Shown: positions 25,985 to 34,704, counted from the stretch's first letter. The stretch: 64,000 nucleotides of DNA from Flavobacterium marginilacus (GCF_026870155.1 NZ_CP113975.1:5146001-5210000); one strand, 5' to 3'. Notes: a model not told the origin generated them from the sequence alone. Numbers and translations: made by a program.

Positions 25985-27244
25985 TCATTTAGAATCAGCA
26001 AAAAGAGACTGTACAATTTTTCCCTTTAAGATTTCCTTTTCCTTTTTTACGATATAAACTAAACGATAAGCAATAACAAAACCAATTAAACCAAGAGCAG
26101 ACAAGAAAATCCAATTTGCTTTATAACCATAATTTCCAATAATTTCCATTCCTGTTTTTGTGCTTATTATCTGAGCGATACTATAACTCATGGTAAAGAC
26201 TGCCATGAATTTGCCTTCGTGATTTTTTAAAGATCTTTTTTTAACAAAGGAGTTTGCAAACGGAAAAGTAAACATCATACCTACTGTCATTAAAAGCATC
26301 ATCAGAATTAGTGTGAAAACATTTCCTTCAATCAGCAGAAACAAATACGCCACAGACATTGCTAAAACACCATAACTAACGACCATTAGTTTGTTGATTT
26401 TATTTGTTTCAACATATTTTACAATTGGCAGCTCAAAAAGTAAAATTAAAACACCATTCAATGCCAAAAACAAAGCTCCTTGGAAACTTGAAAAATTAAA
26501 AACTTCTTTATAGTACAGAGATAAAGTTGTAAATATTTGAAAAAACAAAATGCCTGTTATCAGTGTTACTAAAAGATGAATTAAAAATGGTTTATCATCA
26601 AAAACGGAATTAGTATCTTTTAAATGTTTAAATACTTTTAATTTATAAGGTAATTTCTTTTCTTTAATATAGATGTAAAATATTAAAATGCTAAGCATAC
26701 AGGTTAAACCATCTATATAAAAAAGAAAATTATAATCTAAAACAGTTATTATTATTCCGCCAATAACAGGGCCAAACATAAAACCTAGATTAACCGCAGA
26801 ACGCACTAAAGATAATGCTCTTGTTCTATTCTCTTTAGTAGCATAAGTGTCTAATGAAACTAACATGGCGGGTCTATACATATCTGACACCGTAGTTAAA
26901 AGTAAAACTCCGAAGCAAAAACTATAAAAAGTAGTTAAAAACTGCAAAAGAATAAAGAGAATTCCAGTAGTAAATAAACTAAAAATCATCACCTTATAAA
27001 AACCTATTTTATCAGACAATTTTCCGCTGATCCAAGTTCCTATAAAAGATCCAACTCCAAAAAAAACCATCACCCAGCCAATTTGGCTATAGGTAAAATG
27101 GAGTTCTTCTAACATGTATTTAGACAAAAACGGTACAACCATTGCACCACATCTATTAATAAAAGTTGCTATTGCTAAAATCTTAACTTCTAAAGAAAAA
27201 TCTCTAAAATGCTGCAAATAATTGGAAAGTAATTTTTTTATCAT
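25985..27244 (-). CDS. Major facilitator superfamily transporter
   Basis: A 419-residue polytopic membrane protein with about 12 predicted helices. The loop 2-3 signature region reads GTWISGKLSDKIGFYKVMIF, a typical MFS motif A variant. The substrate is not evident; MFS proteins of this length in Bacteroidota are often drug or peptide exporters of the DHA1 type. A GNAT acetyltransferase gene lies 65 nt upstream on the same strand, and the IS right end lies 20 nt downstream of the stop. Confidence 0.88.
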   Translation of the reverse strand: MIKKLLSNYLQHFRDFSLEVKILAIATFINRCGAMVVPFLSKYMLEELHFTYSQIGWVMVFFGVGSFIGTWISGKLSDKIGFYKVMIFSLFTTGILFILLQFLTTFYSFCFGVLLLTTVSDMYRPAMLVSLDTYATKENRTRALSLVRSAVNLGFMFGPVIGGIIITVLDYNFLFYIDGLTCMLSILIFYIYIKEKKLPYKLKVFKHLKDTNSVFDDKPFLIHLLVTLITGILFFQIFTTLSLYYKEVFNFSSFQGALFLALNGVLILLFELPIVKYVETNKINKLMVVSYGVLAMSVAYLFLLIEGNVFTLILMMLLMTVGMMFTFPFANSFVKKRSLKNHEGKFMAVFTMSYSIAQIISTKTGMEIIGNYGYKANWIFLSALGLIGFVIAYRLVYIVKKEKEILKGKIVQSLFADSK

Positions 27245-27309
27245 TGTGTAATAATTTGGGGGAGATATTTTTTTTACTGTATTTAATAAACTGTATCTAA
27301 AATTGAAGA

Positions 27310-27780
27310 TTATGGATTCATTTTTATCTCATAATAATAATAATTTGAAATAAAATTCATGCGATTAAAGCCGAAACTTTCATATAGTTGATGTGCAGGA
27401 TAATTTTCGATATCCGTATTTAAAGAGATATGATCTACTTTAGTCCGTCTAGCATAGTCAATACATTTCATCATAATTTCTTTTGCTATATGTTTTCTTC
27501 TAAATTCAGGTTTAACATATAAATACGATATATGCCAATTGTATTTTATTGCAGATAACACATTTACTTTATAATGCAAAACCAGGAATGCGATAGGAAT
27601 TCCATTTTGTTTTTTTACAAAAATCTTAGCTTTATTTCTATCTAATTTGTGTTTTATAGATACTATTGCGTTTTCTAAATCAAGCAATTGTTCATCAATT
27701 AATTTAGATTCATAAATTATATCAACTACTGTATGAAAATCGTTAGATTTTATTTCTTCTATTTCTCCAATATCCATCAA
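27310..27780 (-). CDS. GNAT family N-acetyltransferase
   Basis: A 156-residue GNAT-fold protein. The acetyl-CoA binding motif A is seen in ISYLYVKPEFRRKHIAKEIM (V-x-x-x-[QR]-R-x-x-[GHS]-x-[AG] type, with RRKHIA). The C-terminal motif is HQLYESFGFNRMNF. The substrate is unknown. It probably shares a transcript with the MFS gene downstream; a linked acetyltransferase and exporter would suit a resistance role, but that is only an inference. Confidence 0.88.
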   Translation of the reverse strand: MMDIGEIEEIKSNDFHTVVDIIYESKLIDEQLLDLENAIVSIKHKLDRNKAKIFVKKQNGIPIAFLVLHYKVNVLSAIKYNWHISYLYVKPEFRRKHIAKEIMMKCIDYARRTKVDHISLNTDIENYPAHQLYESFGFNRMNFISNYYYYEIKMNP

Positions 27781-28229
27781 GAACTGTGTTGCGTTAAAAT
27801 TATATACGTATTAAATAGATTAATGGTTTTCTTTATTCAAAAAAATTTTCCAAAAAATCGAGTATTATATTCATGTAATGAAATTTATTCCTAAACAGCA
27901 TATTTATTAGGAATGCTGAATGAAAAATTATCTCATACCAAACGAAAATATATAATAATACAATCTGTACTCTTTCGACTCCTGAGAAGACAGGGGGTGA
28001 GGATAAATTTAACCAGCTGTTTTATATTAGTGTTTGGGTTCAAATAGTTAAAAAGACATAACTAAATGAGAGAAATAAGTTGAATATAAAAATCAAAAAA
28101 TAGCGAGCTGTTACAATTAACAACTCGCTATAAGTTTTTCTAATAATTATCAAAAAAATATTTATTTAGTAGTATTTTTTTTGATTTTAGGTGGTAAAAC
28201 TTTTGAAGATAATTTTATAAAAACAGCTT
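27781..28229. other. 449-bp gene-free stretch
   Basis: AT-rich, with no open frame I would support. A locally less AT-rich patch (about 27970-28010, containing CTTTCGACTCCTGAGAAGAC) stands out and could be part of a small RNA, though I see no strong structure in it. A good hairpin terminator lies at 28101-28130. The rest is probably the upstream region of the GNAT/MFS genes. Confidence 0.4.
28095..28135 (-). terminator. Terminator after the Roadblock-like gene
   Basis: TAGCGAGCTGTT (28101-28112) pairs with AACAACTCGCTA (28119-28130) with one mismatch. On the minus strand the stem is followed by a T-run (28100-28095). A shorter T-run on the plus side means it may work in both directions. Confidence 0.65.
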
Positions 28230-28604
28230 TTACAATTTTTCTGCAATTTCTTTTTTGTATTTATTCAATAGCGCTTTGGTCATACCTAAATTTGCTTTAG
28301 ATGAATCAACTGCTAGATAAATAAAATATTCGTTGTTTGCTGAAATATCAATGATGTGTATTTGATTCGTTAGCGTAATCATGATATCATCGATAGATTC
28401 GTTTAATCCTAAAGCACTAATTGCGTTTAGTTTCGCTTTTACAACTTCAAGATTAAATGCTGAAGCTAATTCTGGATCAAAACTTGGTACTGAAGTATCG
28501 CTGTAATAAGAGATACCGCTTTTAATTTCAGATACTGCTACTGCTATGTATCCAGGAATATTTTTTTTTACTTCTTCTCCAAATTGTTTTAAAAAATCTG
28601 ACAT
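28230..28604 (-). CDS. Roadblock/LC7-like domain protein
   Basis: A 124-residue single-domain protein from the ATG at 28604 (MSDFLKQFGEEVKKNIPGYI). The longer in-frame opening to 28694 would add a hydrophobic stretch and overlap a promoter-like element, so I reject it. The pattern IPGYIAVAVSEIKSGISYY, then a central helix, IHIIDISANNEYFIYLAVD and SKANLGMTKALLNKYKKEI fits the Roadblock/LC7 (MglB-like) fold. Such proteins regulate small Ras-like GTPases. No GTPase gene is adjacent, so its partner is unknown. Confidence 0.65.
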   Translation of the reverse strand: MSDFLKQFGEEVKKNIPGYIAVAVSEIKSGISYYSDTSVPSFDPELASAFNLEVVKAKLNAISALGLNESIDDIMITLTNQIHIIDISANNEYFIYLAVDSSKANLGMTKALLNKYKKEIAEKL

Positions 28605-28945
28605 GGTGGTATTTTTTTTAAAATTGTTATATGCAAAAATAAAGTATAATATTTGCAATAGTTGTATATACAATAAAATATAAATATTAAACAAATGTTA
28701 AATAAGGAATAAATGCTTATTTTGGGAATTAGTTGATTTATTAATAACAAAAAGAGATTAAAATTATATTTTTAGATATTAAAAACAATATAAACCCATA
28801 AGGATTAAGAACATAGTTCATTTTTTTTTCTTAAAATATCAATTAATTATTTAATGTTATGTATCAAAATATTTCTAAAAAAATAAAAAAGGATTATTTT
28901 AAATTGTTTAAATAATGCTATTCAAACAATTTAAAACTAATTAAT
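28605..28945. other. 341-bp AT-rich gene-free stretch
   Basis: Contains a candidate -7 element (TATTTTTG on the minus strand, 28641-28634) 30 nt upstream of the Roadblock-like gene. Otherwise it is strongly AT-rich, with small inverted words such as TTAAATTGTTTAAATAATG near 28900. I see no coding sequence and no clear terminator. Confidence 0.4.
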
Positions 28946-29458
28946 TTATAAAGGATTATTTTTTTCATAATAACAAATCGACAAATGTGGCTGAACAGGA
29001 AACATCAAAGTTTCCAGTCCATTGACGGACTCACAATTTTTTGAAACCAAATAATTGCCTTCAACAATACCTATTAATGTTAAAAAAGGGGAATAGAAAG
29101 TAATACCGATTTTGTGTTTTGACGGATCAGTAATGTCTGTATTGATAATATCCAACTGATAATTCACAAAAGGTAAATAGTTATTTCCTAACACATCAGT
29201 GATGCGGTGAAGATTACCTTTTAACTGTTTAACATAACCCTCTGCAGCAATGCCAACCAAATAATGCAGCTGTACTGCTTTTTCATTTTCCGACAATAAT
29301 TCTCTAAAAGTGTTTTTGGGATTTTCTTTCGAGTTAAACTGCTGATGCTGCATTAAATATTCTTTGAACGTATCTTCCCATACATATTTATCCCAAAGAA
29401 ATACCGAACTGCTGTCAATCTCAATCCGGTAAGCCAATCGTATTTTAGCTTTATCCAT
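28946..29458 (-). CDS. Hypothetical protein, 170 aa, downstream of pirin-like gene
   Basis: A soluble protein starting MDKAKIRLAYRIEIDSSSVF, with no signal peptide or membrane helix. Segments such as LHYLVGIAAEGYVKQLKG and HKIGITFYSPFLTLIGIVEG suggest a beta-barrel-like alpha/beta fold, but I do not recognise a family. It starts 6 nt after the pirin-like gene and is thus the third gene of the dioxygenase/pirin-like/hypothetical run, so a role in the same process is likely. Confidence 0.6.
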   Translation of the reverse strand: MDKAKIRLAYRIEIDSSSVFLWDKYVWEDTFKEYLMQHQQFNSKENPKNTFRELLSENEKAVQLHYLVGIAAEGYVKQLKGNLHRITDVLGNNYLPFVNYQLDIINTDITDPSKHKIGITFYSPFLTLIGIVEGNYLVSKNCESVNGLETLMFPVQPHLSICYYEKNNPL

Positions 29459-29464
29459 AATGGT

Positions 29465-30163
29465 TTATAAATTTTCTATTGGCACTTCAAACAATAACAA
29501 AACTGCATTCTCTGAGAGAGCTTCCCATTCAACAGTTTCTATTTTTTTAAGACTCAAACCATCTTTTGCCTGCAGTAATCTGTTTTCAACTTCAAATGCA
29601 CCACTGATTACAAAAACAAATAGGCCGTTCAAATTATTTTTCAACGTATAAAATCCTTCTTTTCTTCCATCATAAATACCGATGAAACCCATAGTGTCTG
29701 CAAACTCAAAAAGGAGATTCATTTTATTCCTTTCTGAAAAATCAAAATCAATTCTATCGGCATTTAAACAAAAACCAGCTGATTTAGCCGAAAACCAAAT
29801 TTCCAAATAACTCACAGTTTCTGATGCATAGGGATTAGAAACCTCAAAGGACATTCCTTTTTGTGCCGAAATGTGCTTTATTTGTTCAATTCTGATAAAA
29901 TCTTCATTACCCGTGTTGTCTTTATAATCAATGCCACCAAACAAAGGCAGAAGAATCACCTCTGTATCAATATCAATGAATGTGAATGTTTTTTTCGAAG
30001 GTTCTAATAGCACTTCATTTAAAACTTTCAAAGTACCAAACGGTTTTCTGGACCAATCATGATACGTCTCAAAATTGAAAACCGACAGCCTTTGAAAAGC
30101 ATCCGATTTAGAAATACCTCGTAAATCGGATTTAAAAATTTGGGCTGGAGTTTGCTTGATCAT
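29465..30163 (-). CDS. Pirin-like bicupin protein with degenerate metal site
   Basis: A 232-residue protein that follows the pirin/YhhW pattern: YHDWSRKPFGTLKVLNEVLL, then the region where pirins have the HPH metal ligands, then DYKDNTGNED, ISAQKGMSFEVSNP and SYLEIWFSA. The usual metal-binding histidines are replaced: the first pair lies in FIDIDTEV and the later H-x-E site reads MSFEVSN. The metal-dependent quercetinase-like activity of true pirins is therefore doubtful. HutD-like cupins are an alternative family. It is encoded 14 nt after the intradiol dioxygenase gene and probably co-transcribed with it. Confidence 0.65.
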   Translation of the reverse strand: MIKQTPAQIFKSDLRGISKSDAFQRLSVFNFETYHDWSRKPFGTLKVLNEVLLEPSKKTFTFIDIDTEVILLPLFGGIDYKDNTGNEDFIRIEQIKHISAQKGMSFEVSNPYASETVSYLEIWFSAKSAGFCLNADRIDFDFSERNKMNLLFEFADTMGFIGIYDGRKEGFYTLKNNLNGLFVFVISGAFEVENRLLQAKDGLSLKKIETVEWEALSENAVLLLFEVPIENL

Positions 30164-30177
30164 TTTTCTATAAGTGA

Positions 30178-30933
30178 TTAACCGGCAACGTTTATCGTAT
30201 GCGTCAACACAAAACCATCGGCAACACTTCCTGTAATTGTCGACATTTCATTGGCAACACTGTCAGAAAACACATTGTCTGAAGCATTATAGGTATAACC
30301 CGATAATCCTTTTGTATATCCATTGGCGGTAGATGCGTTGACCAATGCCACAGCACTTCCTGAGCCTTCTGGAAAAGCAATTTGAGTAACCAGTAACGAA
30401 GTTCCCGAAGCGTTGTAAATATGTACGTGAATGTGAGTAGCTCTACTGGTGTACCAGCCTGGAAAAATTGATTTGAAACTTACTAGCCCATTAGCATTGG
30501 TTGTTTGTCTGCCTCTTAAGAAATGAACACTTGTAAAGTCGGCAGACTGCATTGTAGTTCCTCCATATTCAGAATAATAACCGTCTTTGTCGCAATGCCA
30601 AATATCGACAATTGCTCCAGCCAATGCTGCACAGCTGGCATTGGTGTTTTTGATAGTGATATTGATGGTGAATCCAACTCCTGTTCTATCACTAACAATA
30701 TTTGCTGTGACTAATGAAGAAGGTGATTTGGTTGGAAACGGACCTGCTGTTTCTGATGCGGTAACAGAACAGCTTCCAGTAGAAGAACTTCCTCCTGTAT
30801 CTGTTGCCTGAGTTGTATCGGATGAAGCAGAAACCGCATCATCATCTTTACTGCATGCGTTAATTATTGGAACAATGGCCAAAGACCCCAATCCTGCTAA
30901 ACCTAATCCTCTTAAAAAATCTTTTCTTTCCAT
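30178..30933 (-). CDS. Intradiol ring-cleavage dioxygenase-like protein, exported
   Basis: About 251 residues from the start MERKDFLRGLGLAGLGSLAI. The N-terminus looks like a Tat-type or lipoprotein leader ending IINACSKDDD, then a Ser/Thr-rich linker to about residue 54. The catalytic domain has the non-haem Fe(III) ligand set: Tyr120 in DKDGYYSEY, Tyr161 in PGWYTSR, and His167 and His169 in THIHVH, together with FLRGRQTTNANGLVSF. Cytoplasmic catechol dioxygenases lack an export signal, so this is an extracytoplasmic variant of unknown substrate. It precedes the pirin-like gene by 14 nt. Confidence 0.9.
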   Translation of the reverse strand: MERKDFLRGLGLAGLGSLAIVPIINACSKDDDAVSASSDTTQATDTGGSSSTGSCSVTASETAGPFPTKSPSSLVTANIVSDRTGVGFTINITIKNTNASCAALAGAIVDIWHCDKDGYYSEYGGTTMQSADFTSVHFLRGRQTTNANGLVSFKSIFPGWYTSRATHIHVHIYNASGTSLLVTQIAFPEGSGSAVALVNASTANGYTKGLSGYTYNASDNVFSDSVANEMSTITGSVADGFVLTHTINVAG

Positions 30934-31065
30934 GCTAAATACAATTTTAAGGTTACTGCTGTAAAAGTATTTAAACACTTAAATGTACTAAAATTTATGA
31001 GGTAATGTCATGATTTTAAGAGGTAAATAAGATAATAGTATCCTTTTTTAACTGCAAATGCTAAA

Positions 31066-31755
31066 TTACTGTTGATTGAGCAAGGCAAAAAAGGTAGCCT
31101 CATAACTCGCACTTACTGGAATTTCTTCGTCATTTATGTAAATTATTTTGCTTCTCACTTTTTCTATTTTAGAGATGGAAACAATAAAAGAACGGTGTAC
31201 TCTAATAAATTCAGACTCTGGCAGTTTTTGCAGCAATGCTTTCATGGTCATTCTGGCGACAATTGTTTTTTGGTTTTGAATATGAATTTTGAGATAATCA
31301 TCCAGTCCTTCTATAAATAAAATATCCGAAAGCAGAATTTTTATCAGACTGTAATCCGCACGGATAAAAAGATACTGCTGTTCTGAACTCTGATTTTGTG
31401 ATTTCCATTGGGAGTATGCTTTTTCAACAGCCTGCTCAAAACGTACAAATGAAATAGGTTTCAGCAGATAATCAGTGGCACTCAATGTAAATCCTTCTAC
31501 AGCATATTCTGAATAAGCGGTGGTGAATATCACCATTGTTTTTCTAGGCAGTTTTTTATAGAAATCAATACCAGAAATAGCAGGCATGTTAATATCCAAA
31601 AACAATAAATCAACAGGGTATTTTTTCAGATATTTGAGAGCATCCTCTGATTTTGTAAATGTTTTTTCTAAATCGATAAAATCAATTTTACCACAAAAAT
31701 TTTGCAAAACCTCAAGTGCAGGCGGTTCGTCATCAAGAGCAATCGCTTTTATCAT
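31066..31755 (-). CDS. LytTR-type response regulator
   Basis: A 229-residue regulator. The receiver domain (1-120) has acidic residues in ALDDEPPA, the phosphoacceptor Asp54 in LLFLDINMPAISG, and the Thr/Lys pair (TTAYSEYA, LLKPI). The C-terminal LytTR DNA-binding domain (about 130-229) contains LFIEGLDDYLKIHI and RVHRSFIVSISKIEKV. It overlaps the upstream sensor-kinase gene by 4 bp (ATGA), so the two are translationally coupled. The dioxygenase/pirin-like genes follow 132 nt downstream and are possible targets, but this is not shown by the sequence. Confidence 0.94.
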   Translation of the reverse strand: MIKAIALDDEPPALEVLQNFCGKIDFIDLEKTFTKSEDALKYLKKYPVDLLFLDINMPAISGIDFYKKLPRKTMVIFTTAYSEYAVEGFTLSATDYLLKPISFVRFEQAVEKAYSQWKSQNQSSEQQYLFIRADYSLIKILLSDILFIEGLDDYLKIHIQNQKTIVARMTMKALLQKLPESEFIRVHRSFIVSISKIEKVRSKIIYINDEEIPVSASYEATFFALLNQQ

Positions 31756-32867
31756 TCTACTTTTAAAGTTAAAGTTACTTGATATGTTTTTGAATTATCA
31801 TCAATTACCAAAACATGATTATTGGGATACAAATGTGTGAGTCTTTCGATTGTATTCTGCAGTCCAATGCCGCTATCCGTTTGTTTGGACTGTACTTTAT
31901 TATTAGAAACAAATAAAGTCAGATACTCGCCAACAATGTTAATCCGGATACAAATTACAGAATCTTCATTTGGATTTACACCGTGTTTGAAAGCATTTTC
32001 AATAAATGAAATTAAAATAAGCGGTGTAACAGCCTTACCAAATAGATTTCCTTCCATTGTATAATCAACAGTCACAGTATTTCCCAGACGGGTCTTTTGC
32101 AATTGTATATAATTACTGATGTAATTAATTTCTTTGTCTAATGCGATAACATCATCATTAGCATTTGTAATGATATACCTCATCAATTCGGATAACTGTA
32201 CCACAGCATCGGCAGTTTTATCGTCTTTTTTTATCGCCAATGAATAAATACTGTTCAAGGTATTAAATAAAAAATGCGGATTTATCTGTGCTTTCAAAAA
32301 TGACAGTTCCGATTTCATTTTATCTTCTTCTACCTTTTGAAGACGGATTTTTATAGCAATGAATAAACTGGAAACAACACCAATCAAGTAAACTAAAATA
32401 GTATGGCTGTACTGTGTTGGCGGTCCTCCAAAATGTGCTTTGCCGTTTGACTCTGGGTGAGGAAATTTATTCGGAAACAAACCATTCGGGTGCTTAAATT
32501 CTCCATGTTTTGGTGGATGCATTTCTCCTGAGGGAAATGGTTTACCAGATCTAAAATCAAGGAAATTGCGGTCAGGAGTATCAAAAACTGTAGAAATCCA
32601 AAGAAAAAACAATAGAAACAACACCAAAATTACTGCATACCGAATTTGTTTTTCGTTGAAATAAACCTTTGGAATTAAAACATAAAAATTGAAATAGAAA
32701 AAAAGCAGCAATAAGAAATAAATAAAAAAATAAATTCTGTCATGCGGATTACTTGCCAGTTTTGGCAGACTAAAAATACTCCCGGAAGCTGTAAAAGCAT
32801 ACGGCAAAAACAGAAATATGAAGCACAGACAAAAGTGCATTACATAAAAGGAGATATTTTTTTTCAT
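31752..32867 (-). CDS. LytS/YehU-type sensor histidine kinase with His/Pro-rich loop
   Basis: A 371-residue kinase with four hydrophobic segments (about 7-25, 44-66, 77-95, 156-172). The loop between the third and fourth (96-155) is unusual: rich in Pro and Gly with six His, including EMHPPKHGEFKHPNG. The phosphoacceptor is His198 in INPHFLFNTLNSI, and the ATPase domain ends with a GIGLQNTIERL motif. Such His-rich extracytoplasmic loops often bind transition metals, so metal sensing is a fair hypothesis. It is coupled to the LytTR regulator by a 4-bp overlap. Confidence 0.92.
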   Translation of the reverse strand: MKKNISFYVMHFCLCFIFLFLPYAFTASGSIFSLPKLASNPHDRIYFFIYFLLLLFFYFNFYVLIPKVYFNEKQIRYAVILVLFLLFFLWISTVFDTPDRNFLDFRSGKPFPSGEMHPPKHGEFKHPNGLFPNKFPHPESNGKAHFGGPPTQYSHTILVYLIGVVSSLFIAIKIRLQKVEEDKMKSELSFLKAQINPHFLFNTLNSIYSLAIKKDDKTADAVVQLSELMRYIITNANDDVIALDKEINYISNYIQLQKTRLGNTVTVDYTMEGNLFGKAVTPLILISFIENAFKHGVNPNEDSVICIRINIVGEYLTLFVSNNKVQSKQTDSGIGLQNTIERLTHLYPNNHVLVIDDNSKTYQVTLTLKVE

Positions 32868-33208
32868 AATCAGATTAATTTCTCAAAAGTATGATTATTA
32901 ACCTTTCGAATAAAATTATTGCGGTAGAAATGATAATTACTGCGGTTACTTTCAGAGAAACTGCATAAACAAAAAAAGCAACTCTGTCGAGTTGCCATAA
33001 AGGTATCAAGTCTTAAGTATTTAAGTTCTACAGAAGTTGATTTTTGAGGAAAAATCGAATTCAGCACCATATCACCTGTATCCAAATTATATGCTAATTT
33101 ATAGACTAAAATACAAAAAATCCAGTATTCCAAGCGATTATAAACGAATCCTCTTTTATAAGTTCTGTCATAAAAACAATTTATAAGAATTATTTTTTAC
33201 TGAAAATG
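32868..33208. other. 341-bp intergenic stretch
   Basis: Contains a clear minus-strand terminator (32971-32995) for the CoA-transferase genes and otherwise AT-rich DNA. An 87-codon opening crosses the terminator and is not considered a gene. The leader and promoter of the sensor-kinase gene should lie at 32870-32970. Confidence 0.5.
32971..32995 (-). terminator. Intrinsic terminator after the CoA-transferase operon
   Basis: On the plus strand GCAACTC-TGTC-GAGTTGC (32978-32995) is a perfect 7-bp stem with a tetraloop. Read on the minus strand it is followed by seven Ts (32977-32971), a textbook intrinsic terminator. Confidence 0.85.
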
Positions 33209-33868
33209 TTAATTAATTATCATTTCCGGAATATCACCTTCTACAATCAAGCTGGCTTCAGTCGAGGCGACAATATGTTCGACTGTAACTCCTGGTGCAC
33301 GTTCAAGCAGTTTAAACCCTTGGGATGTGATTTCTAAAACAGCCAATTCGGTTACTACTTTTTTTACACAGCCTACGCCTGTTAATGGCAGGGTGCATTT
33401 TTTTAATATTTTGGATTCTCCTGCTTTGTTGACATGCATCATTGCTACAATAATATTTTCAGCCGAAGCAACTAAATCCATCGCTCCTCCCATTCCTTTA
33501 ACCATTTTGCCTGGGATTTTCCAGTTGGCTATATCGCCGTTCTCTGAAACCTCCATGGCACCTAGAATGGTTAAATCAACATGCTTTCCGCGGATCATTC
33601 CAAAACTGGTGGCGGAATCAAAGAAGGAAGCTCCGGGTAAAGTGGTAATCGTTTGTTTTCCCGCATTGATAATATCAGCATCTTCATCTCCTTCAAAAGG
33701 GAACTGCCCCATGCCGAGAACACCATTTTCGCTTTGAAATTCGACATCAATTCCTTTTGGTATATAATTTGCCACCAAAGTCGGAATACCTATTCCGAGA
33801 TTCACGAAATAACGGTCTTTCAATTCCTGTGCAATTCGTTTTGCAATTCCTATTTTATCTAATGCCAT
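33209..33868 (-). CDS. scoB: 3-oxoacid CoA-transferase subunit B
   Basis: Beta subunit of succinyl-CoA:3-ketoacid (acetoacetate) CoA-transferase, which moves CoA between succinyl-CoA and acetoacetate. It has 219 residues. The catalytic glutamate that forms the enzyme-CoA thioester is Glu47 in FQSENGVLGMG, and the N-terminal NLGIGIPTLVANYIP is typical. The other subunit gene lies 69 nt upstream, separated by a word-type inverted repeat. A clear terminator follows downstream. Confidence 0.95.
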   Translation of the reverse strand: MALDKIGIAKRIAQELKDRYFVNLGIGIPTLVANYIPKGIDVEFQSENGVLGMGQFPFEGDEDADIINAGKQTITTLPGASFFDSATSFGMIRGKHVDLTILGAMEVSENGDIANWKIPGKMVKGMGGAMDLVASAENIIVAMMHVNKAGESKILKKCTLPLTGVGCVKKVVTELAVLEITSQGFKLLERAPGVTVEHIVASTEASLIVEGDIPEMIIN

Positions 33869-33880
33869 TTGTTAATGTGT

Positions 33881-33948
33881 TAATTAGAAAATTAGATAAT
33901 GTATTGCCTATATTAATCTAATTCCCTCATTTTCTAATTATCTAATTC
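33881..33948. repeat. Intergenic inverted repeat between scoA and scoB (family D)
   Basis: TAATTAGAAAATTAGATAAT (33881-33900) faces a region containing TTTCTAATTATCTAATT (33930-33946), its approximate reverse complement. A third partial copy (TTAATCTAATTCCC) lies between. It resembles the other AT-rich word repeats found between co-oriented genes in this window. Confidence 0.5.
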
Positions 33949-34636
33949 TTACTGTTCGCTGTTCTATCCTTTTCTCATATTTTTCGCCTTGAAAAATACG
34001 CTGCACTAAAATCCCTGGGATATGAATTTGATTTGGATCTAAAGTTCCTGCATCGACTAGTTCTTCTACTTCGGCGACGGTGATTTTGGCAGCTCCTGCC
34101 ATTGCCGGATTGAAATTTCTGGCTGTTCCTTTAAAGATGAGGTTTCCTGCAGTGTCACCTTTCCATGCTTTTATGATAGCAAAATCGGCTTTGAAAGCGT
34201 GTTCCATAATATGCATTTTACCATTGAACTCACGAATTTCTTTTCCCTCGGCGACTTCAGTTCCATAACCAGCCGGTGTAAAAAAAGCTGGAATTCCAGC
34301 CTGAGCAGCACGGCATCTTTCAGCCAAAGTTCCCTGAGGAATGAGATCCACTTCAAGTTCGCCAGAAAGCATCTGGCGCTCGAACTCGGCATTTTCGCCT
34401 ACATAGGAAGAAATCATTTTCTTGATTTGTTTTTTTTGCAGAAGCAGACCAAGACCAAAATCGTCTACTCCAGCATTATTAGAGATGCAGGTTAAATTTT
34501 TAGTTTCTTTTTGAACCAATTCGGCGATGGAATTTTCTGGAATGCCACACAGTCCGAAGCCGCCAAGCATCAGTGTCATTCCGTTTTCAATTCCCTGCAG
34601 TGCTTCCTGAACAGTATTTACTTTTTTATTAATCAT
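33938..34636 (-). CDS. scoA: 3-oxoacid CoA-transferase subunit A
   Basis: Alpha subunit of the acetoacetate/succinyl-CoA CoA-transferase, 232 residues. Visible signatures are [19 protein letters not shown] at the N-terminus and [14 protein letters not shown] in the middle, followed by the [19 protein letters not shown] block. Together with scoB it allows use or formation of ketone bodies. A candidate promoter lies at 34697-34704. The stop codon lies in the repeat that separates it from scoB. Confidence 0.95.
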   Translation of the reverse strand: MINKKVNTVQEALQGIENGMTLMLGGFGLCGIPENSIAELVQKETKNLTCISNNAGVDDFGLGLLLQKKQIKKMISSYVGENAEFERQMLSGELEVDLIPQGTLAERCRAAQAGIPAFFTPAGYGTEVAEGKEIREFNGKMHIMEHAFKADFAIIKAWKGDTAGNLIFKGTARNFNPAMAGAAKITVAEVEELVDAGTLDPNQIHIPGILVQRIFQGEKYEKRIEQRTVRIR

Positions 34637-34696
34637 GATAATTTTTTTATTACTATATCGATTTCGTAATTAATTTATAAAAATGATTTTAGCAAT

Positions 34697-34704
34697 CAAA
34701 TGTA
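34697..34704 (-). promoter_or_regulatory. Candidate -7 element for scoAB
   Basis: TACATTTG on the minus strand matches TAnnTTTG, about 60 nt upstream of the scoA start. No clear -33 box was seen. Confidence 0.4.

Noticed and set aside
28605..28694. N-terminal extension of the Roadblock-like protein
   Set aside because: It would be a hydrophobic, low-complexity stretch translated from promoter-like AT-rich DNA; the ATG at 28604 fits the fold.
32870..33133. 87-codon minus-strand opening
   Set aside because: It runs across a perfect intrinsic terminator and has no recognisable similarity.
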